A stretch of DNA of 64,000 bases from Dyadobacter sp. UC 10 (GTDB taxonomy: Bacteria > Bacteroidota > Bacteroidia > Cytophagales > Spirosomataceae), in the NCBI RefSeq assembly GCF_008369915.1, contig NZ_VSRN01000001.1, positions 6,258,501 to 6,322,500 of the forward strand, in the 5' to 3' direction. The translations under genes and the position numbers were made by a program. This document shows positions 8,431-17,166 of this stretch, piece after piece. The notes below the pieces were generated by a model. It made no database searches. It worked only from the letters and a program-made list of their open reading frames with translations, and was not told where the DNA came from. Position 1 is the first letter of the stretch; each line of letters opens with the position of its first letter.

Positions 8431-9987
8431 ATGAAAAAGAAATATTTGGCAATGCTCTGCCTGCTAGGGTTTGTCGCCACCTCCTGCGATGACAGCTTCA
8501 TCGAACTTACGCCAAAAGACCAGTTTTCGGCAGGCACATTTTTTCAGACCGAATCCCAATTCAGACAGGCGGTGACTGCGGCGTACGTGCCGCTCCGGGA
8601 TCTGCTGATCAATGATTTTTATGTGAGCGAAATGCGCTCGGACAATACGCATTATCAATTCGCCGCAAACGACCGGGGAACCGCGATTGTCCACCGCGAA
8701 AATATTGGTGACTTTACCGACCAGTCGACCAACTCGTATACAAATGCGGTCTACTTCCATTGTTACAGCGGTATATCCAAGGCGAACATTGTCATTGAAA
8801 GGCTTGCTGCGGCTGATATCCCCGATGCGGCCAAGGCGGAAATCGACGGGCAAGCCAAATTCCTGCGCGCATTCAACTATTTCCTTCTGGTCAGGTACTA
8901 TGGGGAGGTGCCTCTGTATCTGAAGGAAATCGTGAAAGTGGAGGACACATTTGTCGACCGCTCGCCTGTTGAGTCTGTCTATAACCAGATTATTGCAGAT
9001 GCGACCGATGCGATGACCAAACTGGCTGCGCCGGCCCGTTTCCCGCAAAATGGCCAGGTTACAAAAGGGGCAGCTACCATGTTGCTGGCAGAGGTTTATA
9101 TGACGCAGAAGAAATATGCGCAGGCCGAGCAATTGCTCAACACATTGCCTGCAATGGGTTATGGACTGAACGCTGCCTATGCGGACGCATTCTCGGTTAC
9201 CAACAAAAACAGCAAGGAGTCGATTTTTGAAGTGCAGTACCTGGAAGGAACCGCAGCAGGCTCGCAGCCAAGCAATTTCATTTACTACTTCCTGCCCAGA
9301 ACAACCAACTCGCGCATTATTACCACATTCGGCTCTACCGTAGTGGCAACCAACAATACCGGGACCGGCGGATGGAACACCCCGACCGAGGACATGATCA
9401 AAGCTTACGAAACAGGCGATAAGCGTCTGGATGTGTCCATCGGAATTGCGGAAGGTACGTATAATGCGAGTGGTTACCTGACAATCTCTGCCAGCAAAAG
9501 TGCAGTGGGATATGTTCCGGAGGCAGGGAAAACGGGTGTGCCATTTATCAAAAAATACCTCGGGCCACATTCCAATCCAAACAACACAAACAACAACTGG
9601 CCGATCTACCGCTATTCGGATGCATTGCTACTGCTGGCCGAATCGCTCAACGAACAGGGAAAATCGGCACAAGCATTGGCTCCCTTGAATGAAGTCAGGA
9701 CGCGGGCCGGGCTTGCGAATGTGACGCAAACTGCGCAGGCAGCATTACGCGAAACGATCGCGCACGAAAGGCGTATTGAGCTGGCTTTTGAAAACCACCG
9801 CTGGCTTGATCTGGTGCGTACCGGCAAAGCCATTGAAGTGATGAATGCCCACGGAGCTGAACTTAAAAAGCAGTATTCTTATCTGAGCAGCGATTCGTAC
9901 CAGGTAACGGCGGAAAAGCTCCTGCTACCGATTCCTCAGTCGGAACGAGAACTTAATCCGGGTTTGACACAAAATGCAGGTTATTAA
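8431..9987 (+). CDS. SusD/RagB family outer-membrane nutrient-binding lipoprotein
   Basis: A 518-residue lipoprotein from ATG 8431. The signal is MKKKYLAMLCLLGFVATSC, with the lipobox ending at Cys-19 and acidic residues after it, which favours surface export in Bacteroidota. The body has the SusD pattern: TPKDQFSAGTFFQTESQF at the start, TPR-like helices such as AKFLRAFNYFLLVRYYGEVP near residue 150, and the C-terminal LNEVRTRAGL, ERRIELAFENHRWLDLVRTGKA and LLPIPQSERELNPGLTQNAGY. SusD caps a SusC transporter and binds glycan or other polymer. Its partner upstream is truncated, so here it is probably non-functional although the frame is intact. An upstream ATG at 8407 is possible but lacks a signal sequence. 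Confidence 0.93.
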   Translation: MKKKYLAMLCLLGFVATSCDDSFIELTPKDQFSAGTFFQTESQFRQAVTAAYVPLRDLLINDFYVSEMRSDNTHYQFAANDRGTAIVHRENIGDFTDQSTNSYTNAVYFHCYSGISKANIVIERLAAADIPDAAKAEIDGQAKFLRAFNYFLLVRYYGEVPLYLKEIVKVEDTFVDRSPVESVYNQIIADATDAMTKLAAPARFPQNGQVTKGAATMLLAEVYMTQKKYAQAEQLLNTLPAMGYGLNAAYADAFSVTNKNSKESIFEVQYLEGTAAGSQPSNFIYYFLPRTTNSRIITTFGSTVVATNNTGTGGWNTPTEDMIKAYETGDKRLDVSIGIAEGTYNASGYLTISASKSAVGYVPEAGKTGVPFIKKYLGPHSNPNNTNNNWPIYRYSDALLLLAESLNEQGKSAQALAPLNEVRTRAGLANVTQTAQAALRETIAHERRIELAFENHRWLDLVRTGKAIEVMNAHGAELKKQYSYLSSDSYQVTAEKLLLPIPQSERELNPGLTQNAGY

Positions 9988-10008
9988 TTGATTCAAGTTT
10001 TAACTGAT

Positions 10009-10680
10009 ATGAAAAAAGGATCTTTAAATGTGATGGCAGTATTGCTCTTACTAAGCACAGCTGCATTTGCCCAGAAGAAGGATTTCTCCATTGCAATCAT
10101 CCCTGATACCCAATATTACACCGAGGAGAGCCGGGGCGGCAAAAACGCTTTCTTCGTGGCTCAAACTGAATGGATCGTGGCTAACCAGGAAAAGGAAAAC
10201 ATTGCCTATGTGATTCATGTGGGCGATGTGGTGGATAAGGGAGATAGCAAGCCAGAGCAGTGGGTTAATGCAAAAAACGCGATGTACGTGCTGGAAAATC
10301 CGTTGCCGGGAATGCCTTACGGCGTTCCCTACGGAGTTGCAGTAGGGAACCACGACCAATCGCCGAGCCAGTTCGCACTGACGGGCAACACGTTTCATTT
10401 CAATAAATATTTCGGCGTAGATCATTTCCAGGGCAGGCCTTATTACGGCGGGCATTTTGGGAAAGACAACGACTGCCACTACGATCTATTCTCAGCTTCA
10501 GGAACGGATTTCATAGTCATTTACATTGAATATGATTCCTATGATACGTTCCCTTGTACCCAAATAATTGTTTTCCCGAAGAACAAACGATTTTTGGACA
10601 CCCCAATTCAATGTCAGAAACTTGCTCAAGTTATATCGACTTTTATACAAATCCGGAAAAGGGTCAGTTTCTTCCTTTGA
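10009..10680 (+). pseudogene. Calcineurin-like metallophosphoesterase, 3'-truncated
   Basis: From ATG 10009 a signal peptide (hydrophobic VMAVLLLLSTAAFA) precedes the phosphoesterase core. Metal-site motifs are present as IIPDTQYY near residue 30, GDVVDKGD near 72 and GNHD near 110. Homology continues to FIVIYIEYD near residue 175 and then stops at about 10548, where the insertion block ends. The remaining codons to 10680 are unrelated sequence read by chance. The C-terminal histidine motifs that complete the dimetal site are missing, so the enzyme is expected to be dead. It follows susD by 21 bp and was probably part of the same polysaccharide- or phosphate-related operon. Confidence 0.8.
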
Positions 10681-10946
10681 AGAATGCTGGTTAATCAATC
10701 AGAGGTGTGTGGCCTACTGGCCACCTATTTTTGGCAAAAATGCAGTTTTTACTTTTGGCTGCCAAGCAATACCCTAAAACGAATTACGCTGAGCAACCCC
10801 ACAATCGCCGATCTCAAAAGCTGTACATCGCGACCGATCGCTCGTTCCCACCAGCTTCACCAAAACCGCACTGATCTTTGCCAATAACGTTCGGTTCATT
10901 ACATACGTCCAGAGCACTAGGACCCGCTCTCCGTTCCTGGGGATAG
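10556..10946. other. Decayed sequence right of the insertion block
   Basis: No complete gene. The minus strand from 10630 to 10556 (GCPKIVCSSGKQLFGY) joins in frame to the fragment at 7163-6882 when the block is removed. Farther right, 10741-10930 shows broken open frames on both strands without a start or a family signature. Confidence 0.4.
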
Positions 10947-11408
10947 TTAGGTAAAAGATGAATGCATACTGTTTGCATTGTGTTTTCGTAAAAGCAAGCC
11001 GATCAGATCGGGTTTAATCTCCTGATCGATATAGGTCTGTCCATTCATGACGGTCGCAATCGCGGCCAGATATTGGCGTTTATCAGCGTCTTTATATACA
11101 AAACCGCTGGCACCTGCTGCCAGGAAAGCCAAGAGATCGAACTCAGTATTAGGCTTATAAGAATGTAGCAAAATTTTAGAATTAGGTAACAGTGCCCGGA
11201 TTTTTATAAAATTCTCAAAAGCCTTCCTGTTATTGGGCAAGACCGGGTCATAGAAGATCAGTTTGATACCAGGCTTGTCCTTTATAAACCCCAAGGCATT
11301 GGACTGACTGACTCCGTAAAATTTGCAGTACACGAATTGCCTTCGAAGCATCGATTCAATCGATCGCCTGATAGCTATTTGGTTGTCTATTGTCAGGATT
11401 TCTTTCAC
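10947..11408 (-). CDS. Receiver-only response regulator (NarL type lacking its HTH)
   Basis: GTG 11408 gives 153 residues beginning EILTIDNQIAIRRSI, the usual start of a NarL receiver. The putative phospho-acceptor Asp lies in LIFYDPVLP near residue 54. The conserved lysine region is GASGFVYKDADK near 110, as in LuxR-type regulators (GASGFLSK). The first acidic site reads IDN where DD or ED is usual. The protein stops after the receiver (RKHNANSMHSS) where its relatives at 36.9, 42.7 and 43.4 kb continue into a LuxR HTH. It is therefore either a truncated gene or a single-domain phospho-sink. The frame extends to 11534 upstream without family support. Confidence 0.6.
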   Translation of the reverse strand: MKEILTIDNQIAIRRSIESMLRRQFVYCKFYGVSQSNALGFIKDKPGIKLIFYDPVLPNNRKAFENFIKIRALLPNSKILLHSYKPNTEFDLLAFLAAGASGFVYKDADKRQYLAAIATVMNGQTYIDQEIKPDLIGLLLRKHNANSMHSSFT

Positions 11409-11880
11409 TTTTAAGTTGGGTTCGTACTTATAGCCAGGTCCCAACTGGCTAATAGAGGACAGTAAAGTATACAGTACTTTCACCAGGACAAGCGGCAAAC
11501 GAAGCCCAAAATAGTTCCGCCCCGGATAACCCATGGGGTTTAAGGCATTAAGTGTAGTTCAGCGACCGGTTTAGAAATACCCGTCAAGATTCGTATTGTA
11601 ACCTCAGTTAGTTTTGCGGCTTTGCAAGTAAATGAACAATAATTTGATGAGAAATAAGAATTTCAAAATGAGTAGACAGCCTACGGCCCGTTGTGTCTTT
11701 TATTGACGTTTACAATGTGCTATTTGTGCAGGACATTACCTCTGAAAGCATTAACATACAAATGGTGTGGCGTATTTCGTCTTTTAGTGCAGATGCGCAA
11801 GAGCCAATGTTAAGTTTATATCAATTGCTCAGCAGTATGTACAGACAAAGATAAAACATGTGTAAATCGCTTTCTAACTT
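11409..11880. other. Intergenic stretch, nothing recognised
   Basis: This region separates the receiver-only protein from the beta-helix gene stop. AT-rich, without hairpin-plus-T terminator or repeats that I can see. Confidence 0.5.
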
Positions 11881-14800
11881 TCATTCCTTCACTAGCTTTT
11901 TTGTCAAACTGCGACCATTCCCGGTTATCTTTACGGTATAAATTCCGACAGGCAGACTTTCAACGGAAAATTTGCCAACCCCCGTACCGGGCAGGCCTCT
12001 TTCAAAAACTCTGATACCAGTCATATTATAAATTTCAACCTCAATGCGGGCCCCCATTCCTTTCGGATTGATGCTTATTTCCCTGCGTGCGGGGTTGGGA
12101 TAAATGGAAACGGACATAGTTAGGGCCTCCATCTGTACAGCAGCTACCTTACTGTAGGCATAACTTTGATCAGAATCAATCATTTTTAGCCGATAGTATT
12201 GAAGAGACGACGGAGAACAATCGGCAAGATGGTCTAAAAAGGAATAATTTTCCGGCCTCCTGCTTTCACCCTTTGCGGCTACTTCTGCAATTTTATTCCA
12301 GGTTTTGCCGTCTGTGCCACGCTCTATTTCGAACCGGTCACTGTTTGTTTCCTCGGTAGTTTGCCAGCGGAGCCTTGCTCCGTTTTCCTCTCTGTCTGCC
12401 CGGAAATACAACAGCTTAACCGGAAGCGCCTCGTCGGATTGCCCCGTCGCAAAAAAGCCGCTGAATCCCGTTATTGCGAAAGATACTTTCCAAAGATCCA
12501 GAACATCGTCCCAGACTACATCCAACTGATCCCGGTTAATGACTTCTCTGGCACCGGAATAGCTTTCCGGCGCCCCTGAAATGCTAGTACCGTGGTACTG
12601 TATAATCCTCAGGTTTTCAGGCAATGCAGCATTGTTGGCTGTACCATAATCGCTATTATAATGGTCAAAATCTTCCTGCGAGAAAAGCAGGGTCACCCGG
12701 GCGGCCCCATTCATTGTGGGAGAAAGATCCAGGTGACGCGCCACGAAAACCGCCTTGCCAGAACGGATTGTCTTATCCGAAGCCTGGTAAACGGTAGCCC
12801 TAATATTGCCTTCCACGCCGTTGTTGCTCGCCGGTTCAACCATAGCGATCGTTTCGCAATCTTTGATAATGGAGGTTACACCTGCCGTGATGGGTAAAAT
12901 GACCGTTTCACCATCCGCATCTATATTTCCTTTGATAAACAGTCCCTGGTATTCATAGGCGCCAAAGTCGGCTTTCGCGCGGTAAATGCGGGAGTTACCC
13001 GCCAGGTCAGTTTGGATACCAGCAGGAAGCGCCGCATTGTCGCCCCGGTTGACTACCGGCGAGCACGGCTGCAGGCGGTAGTCTCCGCCGGAGGCGTTCA
13101 CAAATAAAGGATTTGTGTTTCCGTCAATATTACCGTCGTCAGTATTCGAAAGCCCCTCTGCCAGACTGTACTTAAAAGTGAGAGAACCCAAATTTCCAAT
13201 TCCATTGCTATTGCCATAAACGATACAATTATTCAATACAGCGGCAGAAAACTCATCATTAAAGACCCCTCCTCCTTGCTTGGCTTCATTATCTGCAACA
13301 GTACAGTTAATATACTGGGGGGAAGAAGAATAATTAAAAATACCCCCGCCATAATCACCGGCATAATTCCCATAAAAAGTACAGTTTACGATGATTGGAT
13401 TTGAGAACGAATTATACAGCCCTCCAGCATTCTCTTCCGCTTCGTTATTGAAGAAAATACAGTTGATGATGGTCGGAGAAGACCCCAAATTACTCATCCC
13501 TCCGCCTTCCTCCGAAGCGCGATTGTTTGTAAAAATACAATTGGAAATTACCGGAGAGGATTCCTCATTAAACATCCCGCCCCCGTATAACGTGTTGCCG
13601 CCGCTTATTGTAAAGCCGTCGAGCACTGCGGTGCTGTCAACCTGATAGTTACTGATAACACTGTTATTGTCTCCTCTCAAAATAGTGGTGTGCCGGGCAA
13701 AAAGGTCCCGTTCTGATAAGAATCGCTCTGTTCCTGCAAAACCACCGTAGATCTTCACACCGTTTCTCATGGAAATCGCCTCGCCGAATTCGGAGCGATA
13801 GGTGCCTTTGGCCACAAAGATACTATCGATACCACCCTGGCATGAAGACGTAAGCAAAAGCGCTTCGTCGACCGTTTTTAAGGCGCTCGCCCAGCTCGAC
13901 CCATCACCACTGTCCGACACGCCGCCATTGACGTACAGTGTCCGAAAAGTCACATGATAGTCCTGAAATTCATAGGCTCCCAGGTCAACCACATTATCGT
14001 GTTTTCTTGGAAGACCTTCGAGATCGACCGCTACTTCGGATACATATTGATTATTTCCCTTGTTTATGGCCGGACTGCAGGGCGACAAATGGAAATCCTG
14101 CTCTCCACTATTCAGGAATGAAGGATCTGCAACAAAGTTGCCTTCGCCGTCATGGTTTTCCTGTAACAGACTGAACGAGATATCCGGGGAAGCCCCCGCT
14201 TCGCTAACAATACCGGAACTATTATTCCAGATAATACTATTGCGTATCGAGGGCGAGGAACTGCCCCGGTTGTAAATCCCTCCGCCGTCTTCATTGGCAA
14301 TATTCCCGGTGATCGTACAATTGACTACCTGCGGAGCAGCGCTTCCATTATTATAAATGCTCCCGCCGTCCCTATTACTGGTATTCTTCAAAAACTTACA
14401 GTTAATTACGGAGGGCGAGGAATCAAAACTGTAAACGCCGCCACCATAATTTGCGCTATTTTGATCGAAGATACAATTCAATAGCGTGGGCGAGGAGTTA
14501 TTGTTATTGAAAATACCGCCCCCGTTCGCCGCTGTGTTTCCCGCAATGACGCATTGTCGTATCTGGGGAGAGGCGTTTTCATTATATATCCCTCCCCCGT
14601 TGCCTGTGCCGGCATTCCCCTCCCGGATGTCAAAGCCGTCCAGCACGGCTGTGCTGTCAACATTGACATTATGAAGGACCCGGCTGCCACTTCCTGTTAA
14701 TGTTGACGTATAGAAGCGCTCGGAAAACTCTTCTTCATCGCCTGCAAAGCCCCCGTATACCTGTACTCCGTTTACCAAGGAAAACGACTCGTTTTTATAG

Positions 14801-15507
14801 GGCCGGTATTGACCTTCGGCTACCCATATTTGTTTAATTTCCGGTTTGCTGCCAGCCGCGGCAAGCGCATATCTCAGTTCTTTCGTCGCGTTTGCCCAGC
14901 TGCTGCCATCTCCTCTGAAGCCCGCATCATCATCCACATAAACAATACCTTTGGAATCGGGGGTGATTTCGGCAGAAGGGTCATAAGCTCTCAGGCTGCC
15001 TTCGACAGTGAAATCATCAATAGCCGAAGCCCCTTGTATAGTTACATCTATTTCTATGTTTACCCTCCCGGTAAGCCCTGTTATCGTTTTGGATCGCTCA
15101 AAAGGCGTATTCAGATCACTAGCTGACGGCCGGTCAAAGTACCGGCTATCTCCATAGTTCTCCCCGTTCACTTTGATCTGAAAGGTTGCGGCAGTGCCGT
15201 TGGTTACTTTATTGAACGCTATTTTCGAAATGTCGAGCTGGTGATATTCATCTACTTCAACGGCCAGTATATATTTATGGTTGGGCTGACCTCCCAGCGC
15301 GATAGCAAGATCCCCGATGGCGTCAAAAAAATACAGACCATCTCTGCTGTTGTAAGGTCCCTCGCTATAATGCCAGCTAGCAGTCAGGTTTGCATCGAGG
15401 GTACCAGGCAACGATAAATCGGAATTGGCAAAATCGTGGAAGTAGACCCGCTGACTGTAAGCCGTCTGAAATGTCAGCAATAGGGATACCAGCAAAAAGG
15501 ATATCAT
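11881..15507 (-). CDS. Right-handed parallel beta-helix surface protein (choice-of-anchor Q type) with T9SS type A sorting domain
   Basis: From ATG 15507 the protein has about 1208 residues and a signal peptide (MISFLLVSLLLTFQTAYSQ). The N-terminal 170 residues are a beta sandwich. Then come two beta-helix blocks, each opening with YVDDDAGFRGDGSSWANA or YVNGGVSDSGDGSSWASA, followed by many rungs of the type GGGIYN...SSPxIxNCxFxxN, and each closing with SPAINKGNN...DLGAYEFQ. The C-terminus has the LPVKLLYFRAD...NSDRFEIERG module and a T9SS type A sorting domain (SIYPNPARREISI ... KKLVKE). It is probably exported and cell-surface attached or released. ATG 15594 and GTG 15663 are alternative starts but place 29-52 non-signal-like residues first. 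A copy of the phased TTGATA element lies upstream at 15727. Confidence 0.9.
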   Translation of the reverse strand: MISFLLVSLLLTFQTAYSQRVYFHDFANSDLSLPGTLDANLTASWHYSEGPYNSRDGLYFFDAIGDLAIALGGQPNHKYILAVEVDEYHQLDISKIAFNKVTNGTAATFQIKVNGENYGDSRYFDRPSASDLNTPFERSKTITGLTGRVNIEIDVTIQGASAIDDFTVEGSLRAYDPSAEITPDSKGIVYVDDDAGFRGDGSSWANATKELRYALAAAGSKPEIKQIWVAEGQYRPYKNESFSLVNGVQVYGGFAGDEEEFSERFYTSTLTGSGSRVLHNVNVDSTAVLDGFDIREGNAGTGNGGGIYNENASPQIRQCVIAGNTAANGGGIFNNNNSSPTLLNCIFDQNSANYGGGVYSFDSSPSVINCKFLKNTSNRDGGSIYNNGSAAPQVVNCTITGNIANEDGGGIYNRGSSSPSIRNSIIWNNSSGIVSEAGASPDISFSLLQENHDGEGNFVADPSFLNSGEQDFHLSPCSPAINKGNNQYVSEVAVDLEGLPRKHDNVVDLGAYEFQDYHVTFRTLYVNGGVSDSGDGSSWASALKTVDEALLLTSSCQGGIDSIFVAKGTYRSEFGEAISMRNGVKIYGGFAGTERFLSERDLFARHTTILRGDNNSVISNYQVDSTAVLDGFTISGGNTLYGGGMFNEESSPVISNCIFTNNRASEEGGGMSNLGSSPTIINCIFFNNEAEENAGGLYNSFSNPIIVNCTFYGNYAGDYGGGIFNYSSSPQYINCTVADNEAKQGGGVFNDEFSAAVLNNCIVYGNSNGIGNLGSLTFKYSLAEGLSNTDDGNIDGNTNPLFVNASGGDYRLQPCSPVVNRGDNAALPAGIQTDLAGNSRIYRAKADFGAYEYQGLFIKGNIDADGETVILPITAGVTSIIKDCETIAMVEPASNNGVEGNIRATVYQASDKTIRSGKAVFVARHLDLSPTMNGAARVTLLFSQEDFDHYNSDYGTANNAALPENLRIIQYHGTSISGAPESYSGAREVINRDQLDVVWDDVLDLWKVSFAITGFSGFFATGQSDEALPVKLLYFRADREENGARLRWQTTEETNSDRFEIERGTDGKTWNKIAEVAAKGESRRPENYSFLDHLADCSPSSLQYYRLKMIDSDQSYAYSKVAAVQMEALTMSVSIYPNPARREISINPKGMGARIEVEIYNMTGIRVFERGLPGTGVGKFSVESLPVGIYTVKITGNGRSLTKKLVKE

Positions 15508-15726
15508 TTTCCCAACCACCAAATTGCGGAAACACAAAGGGAAGAAAAATGGAATTTTGTAGGTCCTTTGACCAGTATTGATAAAAATTTCCATAGAAAA
15601 ACTTTCAAGGGTTGGTACGATATGTATTTCTCTGACGAGAAAAATTGGCGATCTAAAAGCCACCTCTTCTCGTCACAAACAGATCACAAAGTTCTGACAG
15701 ACAAAGTATAATGACTGTAAATCCTG

Positions 15727-15754
15727 TATCAAATGCTGTCAATTCTGTAACAAA
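15727..15754 (-). promoter_or_regulatory. Phased TTGATA element, copy A
   Basis: Read on the minus strand this 28-bp site holds TTGTTA, TTGACA and TTGATA spaced one helical turn apart. It matches copies B and C without gaps. It faces the beta-helix gene, 64 bp before GTG 15663 and about 220 bp before ATG 15507. Confidence 0.6.
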
Positions 15755-15982
15755 ATTCTTTAAACTGCAGTGTTGAAGAGGAAAACTTCCGTTTTCTTCT
15801 TCCTCTCTCCCAATGCCCGGCGGGCGGGTTAAAACTTCTTAGCTACCAACAAAATCACTCTGTCAAACACCGGCGAACAGATGAACCACAGCCCATCAAT
15901 CTCTGGCTGGCCGAAGCGAAAACGGCGCGGTCGGGAATGAAAGAGGATACCGCGGAAATAAACAAACCATCTTGCCGGGCAT

Positions 15983-16477
15983 TTAGTAATGCCTGCTTCC
16001 AAGTCCGAAGCTGAACATGAAGGCATTGTAAAATACGATCATAACCAGCCCCATAAACCTAATTGGAGGTTTTACAAGCAGGGTAACTAGCTGCGCCATC
16101 AAGAGAATACCGGCGTATACTATTCCGAACAAAGTGACAACAAAACTACTCATAACCAATACCTCCCATCTTTTGAACCGGTGGAAGCCCAATTGCAAAA
16201 AAGTCCAGATAAATACCTTTTCCATAAGTTGCCTGCACAGTCCCTTATAGTTGTCAAATGTTTTGTAGTTCCAGATGTTCCCGATCACCTTTCCGTGTTT
16301 ACGGGACCTGCGATGCATTTGTTCAATATTGTAATGAAGATGCTTAACAGCTTCCTGGGGGTATTGCAACCCGGGTGCGAGCCCCCCAGCGCCCAGTCCC
16401 AATATTCCGGCCTGATCGCATTTCATCGGGTTTTTGTGAAAACGAACGTGATATAGGGAGTGTTTTTGTAAATACAT
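15983..16477 (-). CDS. Hypothetical protein with C-terminal membrane segments
   Basis: A 164-residue frame. The first 100 residues are basic, aromatic and histidine-rich (HNIEQMHRRSRKHGK-like), the rest hydrophobic: MSSFVVTLFGIVYAGILLMAQLV and RFMGLVMIVFYNAFMFSF form two likely helices. No family is recognised. An internal start that gives only the 56-residue two-helix part is possible. The plus strand in the same place has an open frame too, so I am unsure the gene is real. Confidence 0.35.
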   Translation of the reverse strand: MYLQKHSLYHVRFHKNPMKCDQAGILGLGAGGLAPGLQYPQEAVKHLHYNIEQMHRRSRKHGKVIGNIWNYKTFDNYKGLCRQLMEKVFIWTFLQLGFHRFKRWEVLVMSSFVVTLFGIVYAGILLMAQLVTLLVKPPIRFMGLVMIVFYNAFMFSFGLGSRHY

Positions 16478-16528
16478 GAATATGTGATTTTATTTGGATG
16501 CTGTTAAAAGCACTGCCTGACACCCGGC

Positions 16529-17041
16529 TTATCCCGCCTCTTTCAGCAGGTCATCCAGGTCAATGACTTCGAAAAGCCCTCTCATTTGTTCAACACTTAA
16601 TGTCTGGTCCAGTAGTAATTTCCAACTATTCTGGTCTCGGTCACAAGCCAGTTCGATCCCGTTTCCGTCCGGGTCGGCCAGATAAACCGCGATATGGCTG
16701 GTATGATCACTGGCACCGTCAACTGGATAGTTTTTTTCCCTCAGTCGCTTTAAGGCAAGGGCCAGATCCCGTTTTGTCGGATAGTTTAATGCGAAATGGT
16801 GCAATCCAACTTGTGTTCTCGCCGGAGCTTCTCCGGCTTCGCACTTCCAGGTATTTAGCCCAATGTGATGATGATACCCCCCGACCGAAAGGAATGCGGC
16901 AGTTCCGAAATTGAACAACAGATCGAAACCCATTATGTCGCGGTAAAAGGCAATGGAGCGTTCCAGGTCAAAAACATTCAGATGAATATGCCCGATGCGG
17001 AGTTCCGTCGGAGCATGGTAGTTTTCGCTTACGTTGTACAT
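16529..17041 (-). CDS. VOC superfamily (glyoxalase/extradiol dioxygenase-like) protein
   Basis: 170 residues with one clear vicinal-oxygen-chelate module and part of a second. The motifs are IGHIHLNVFDLERSIAFYRDIMGF, with a His metal ligand near residue 18, HHHIGLN near 58, VGLHHFALNYP near 79 (a second His ligand) and ADPDGNGIELACD near 127 (Glu ligand). The layout is that of CatE/catechol-2,3-dioxygenase-like proteins of about 160 residues. The reaction is unknown. It lies between two T9SS cargo genes on the same strand but has its own spacing and no signal peptide, so it is cytoplasmic. Confidence 0.85.
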   Translation of the reverse strand: MYNVSENYHAPTELRIGHIHLNVFDLERSIAFYRDIMGFDLLFNFGTAAFLSVGGYHHHIGLNTWKCEAGEAPARTQVGLHHFALNYPTKRDLALALKRLREKNYPVDGASDHTSHIAVYLADPDGNGIELACDRDQNSWKLLLDQTLSVEQMRGLFEVIDLDDLLKEAG

Positions 17042-17166
17042 GACAATGATTGATTTTGTGACTGAGGTTACCTATTCGTATGATTAGTATTGTCGAAAAT
17101 TTTAACATCACTACCTGATCAGAAGGGACCATTTGAAATATTTTGTAATGTGCATTTTCGGCAGCA

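Larger units (their letters stand above)
7157..10555. other. Inserted 3.4-kb gene-fragment block bounded by TTCCCTT
   Basis: The block starts inside a susC gene and ends inside a phosphoesterase gene, so both end genes are incomplete. TTCCCTT is present at 7157-7163 and again at 10549-10555. Base composition inside is visibly richer in G+C than on either side. There is no transposase, integrase or terminal inverted repeat. This may be a 7-bp target duplication or a pair of microhomology joints. Confidence 0.5.

Noticed and set aside
8464..9570. Minus-strand 368-codon open frame
   Set aside because: It lies opposite the clear SusD gene; its Cys/Arg/His-rich composition is typical of an antisense shadow in G+C-rich coding DNA.
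10498..10698. Minus-strand 66-codon frame over the right border of the inserted block
   Set aside because: It crosses the phosphoesterase border and starts at a TTG behind a stop; another frame gives the better continuation into the fragment at 7163.
16619..16670. tRNA-like AGTTCGATCCCG motif
   Set aside because: It lies inside the VOC coding region and no cloverleaf can be formed around it.
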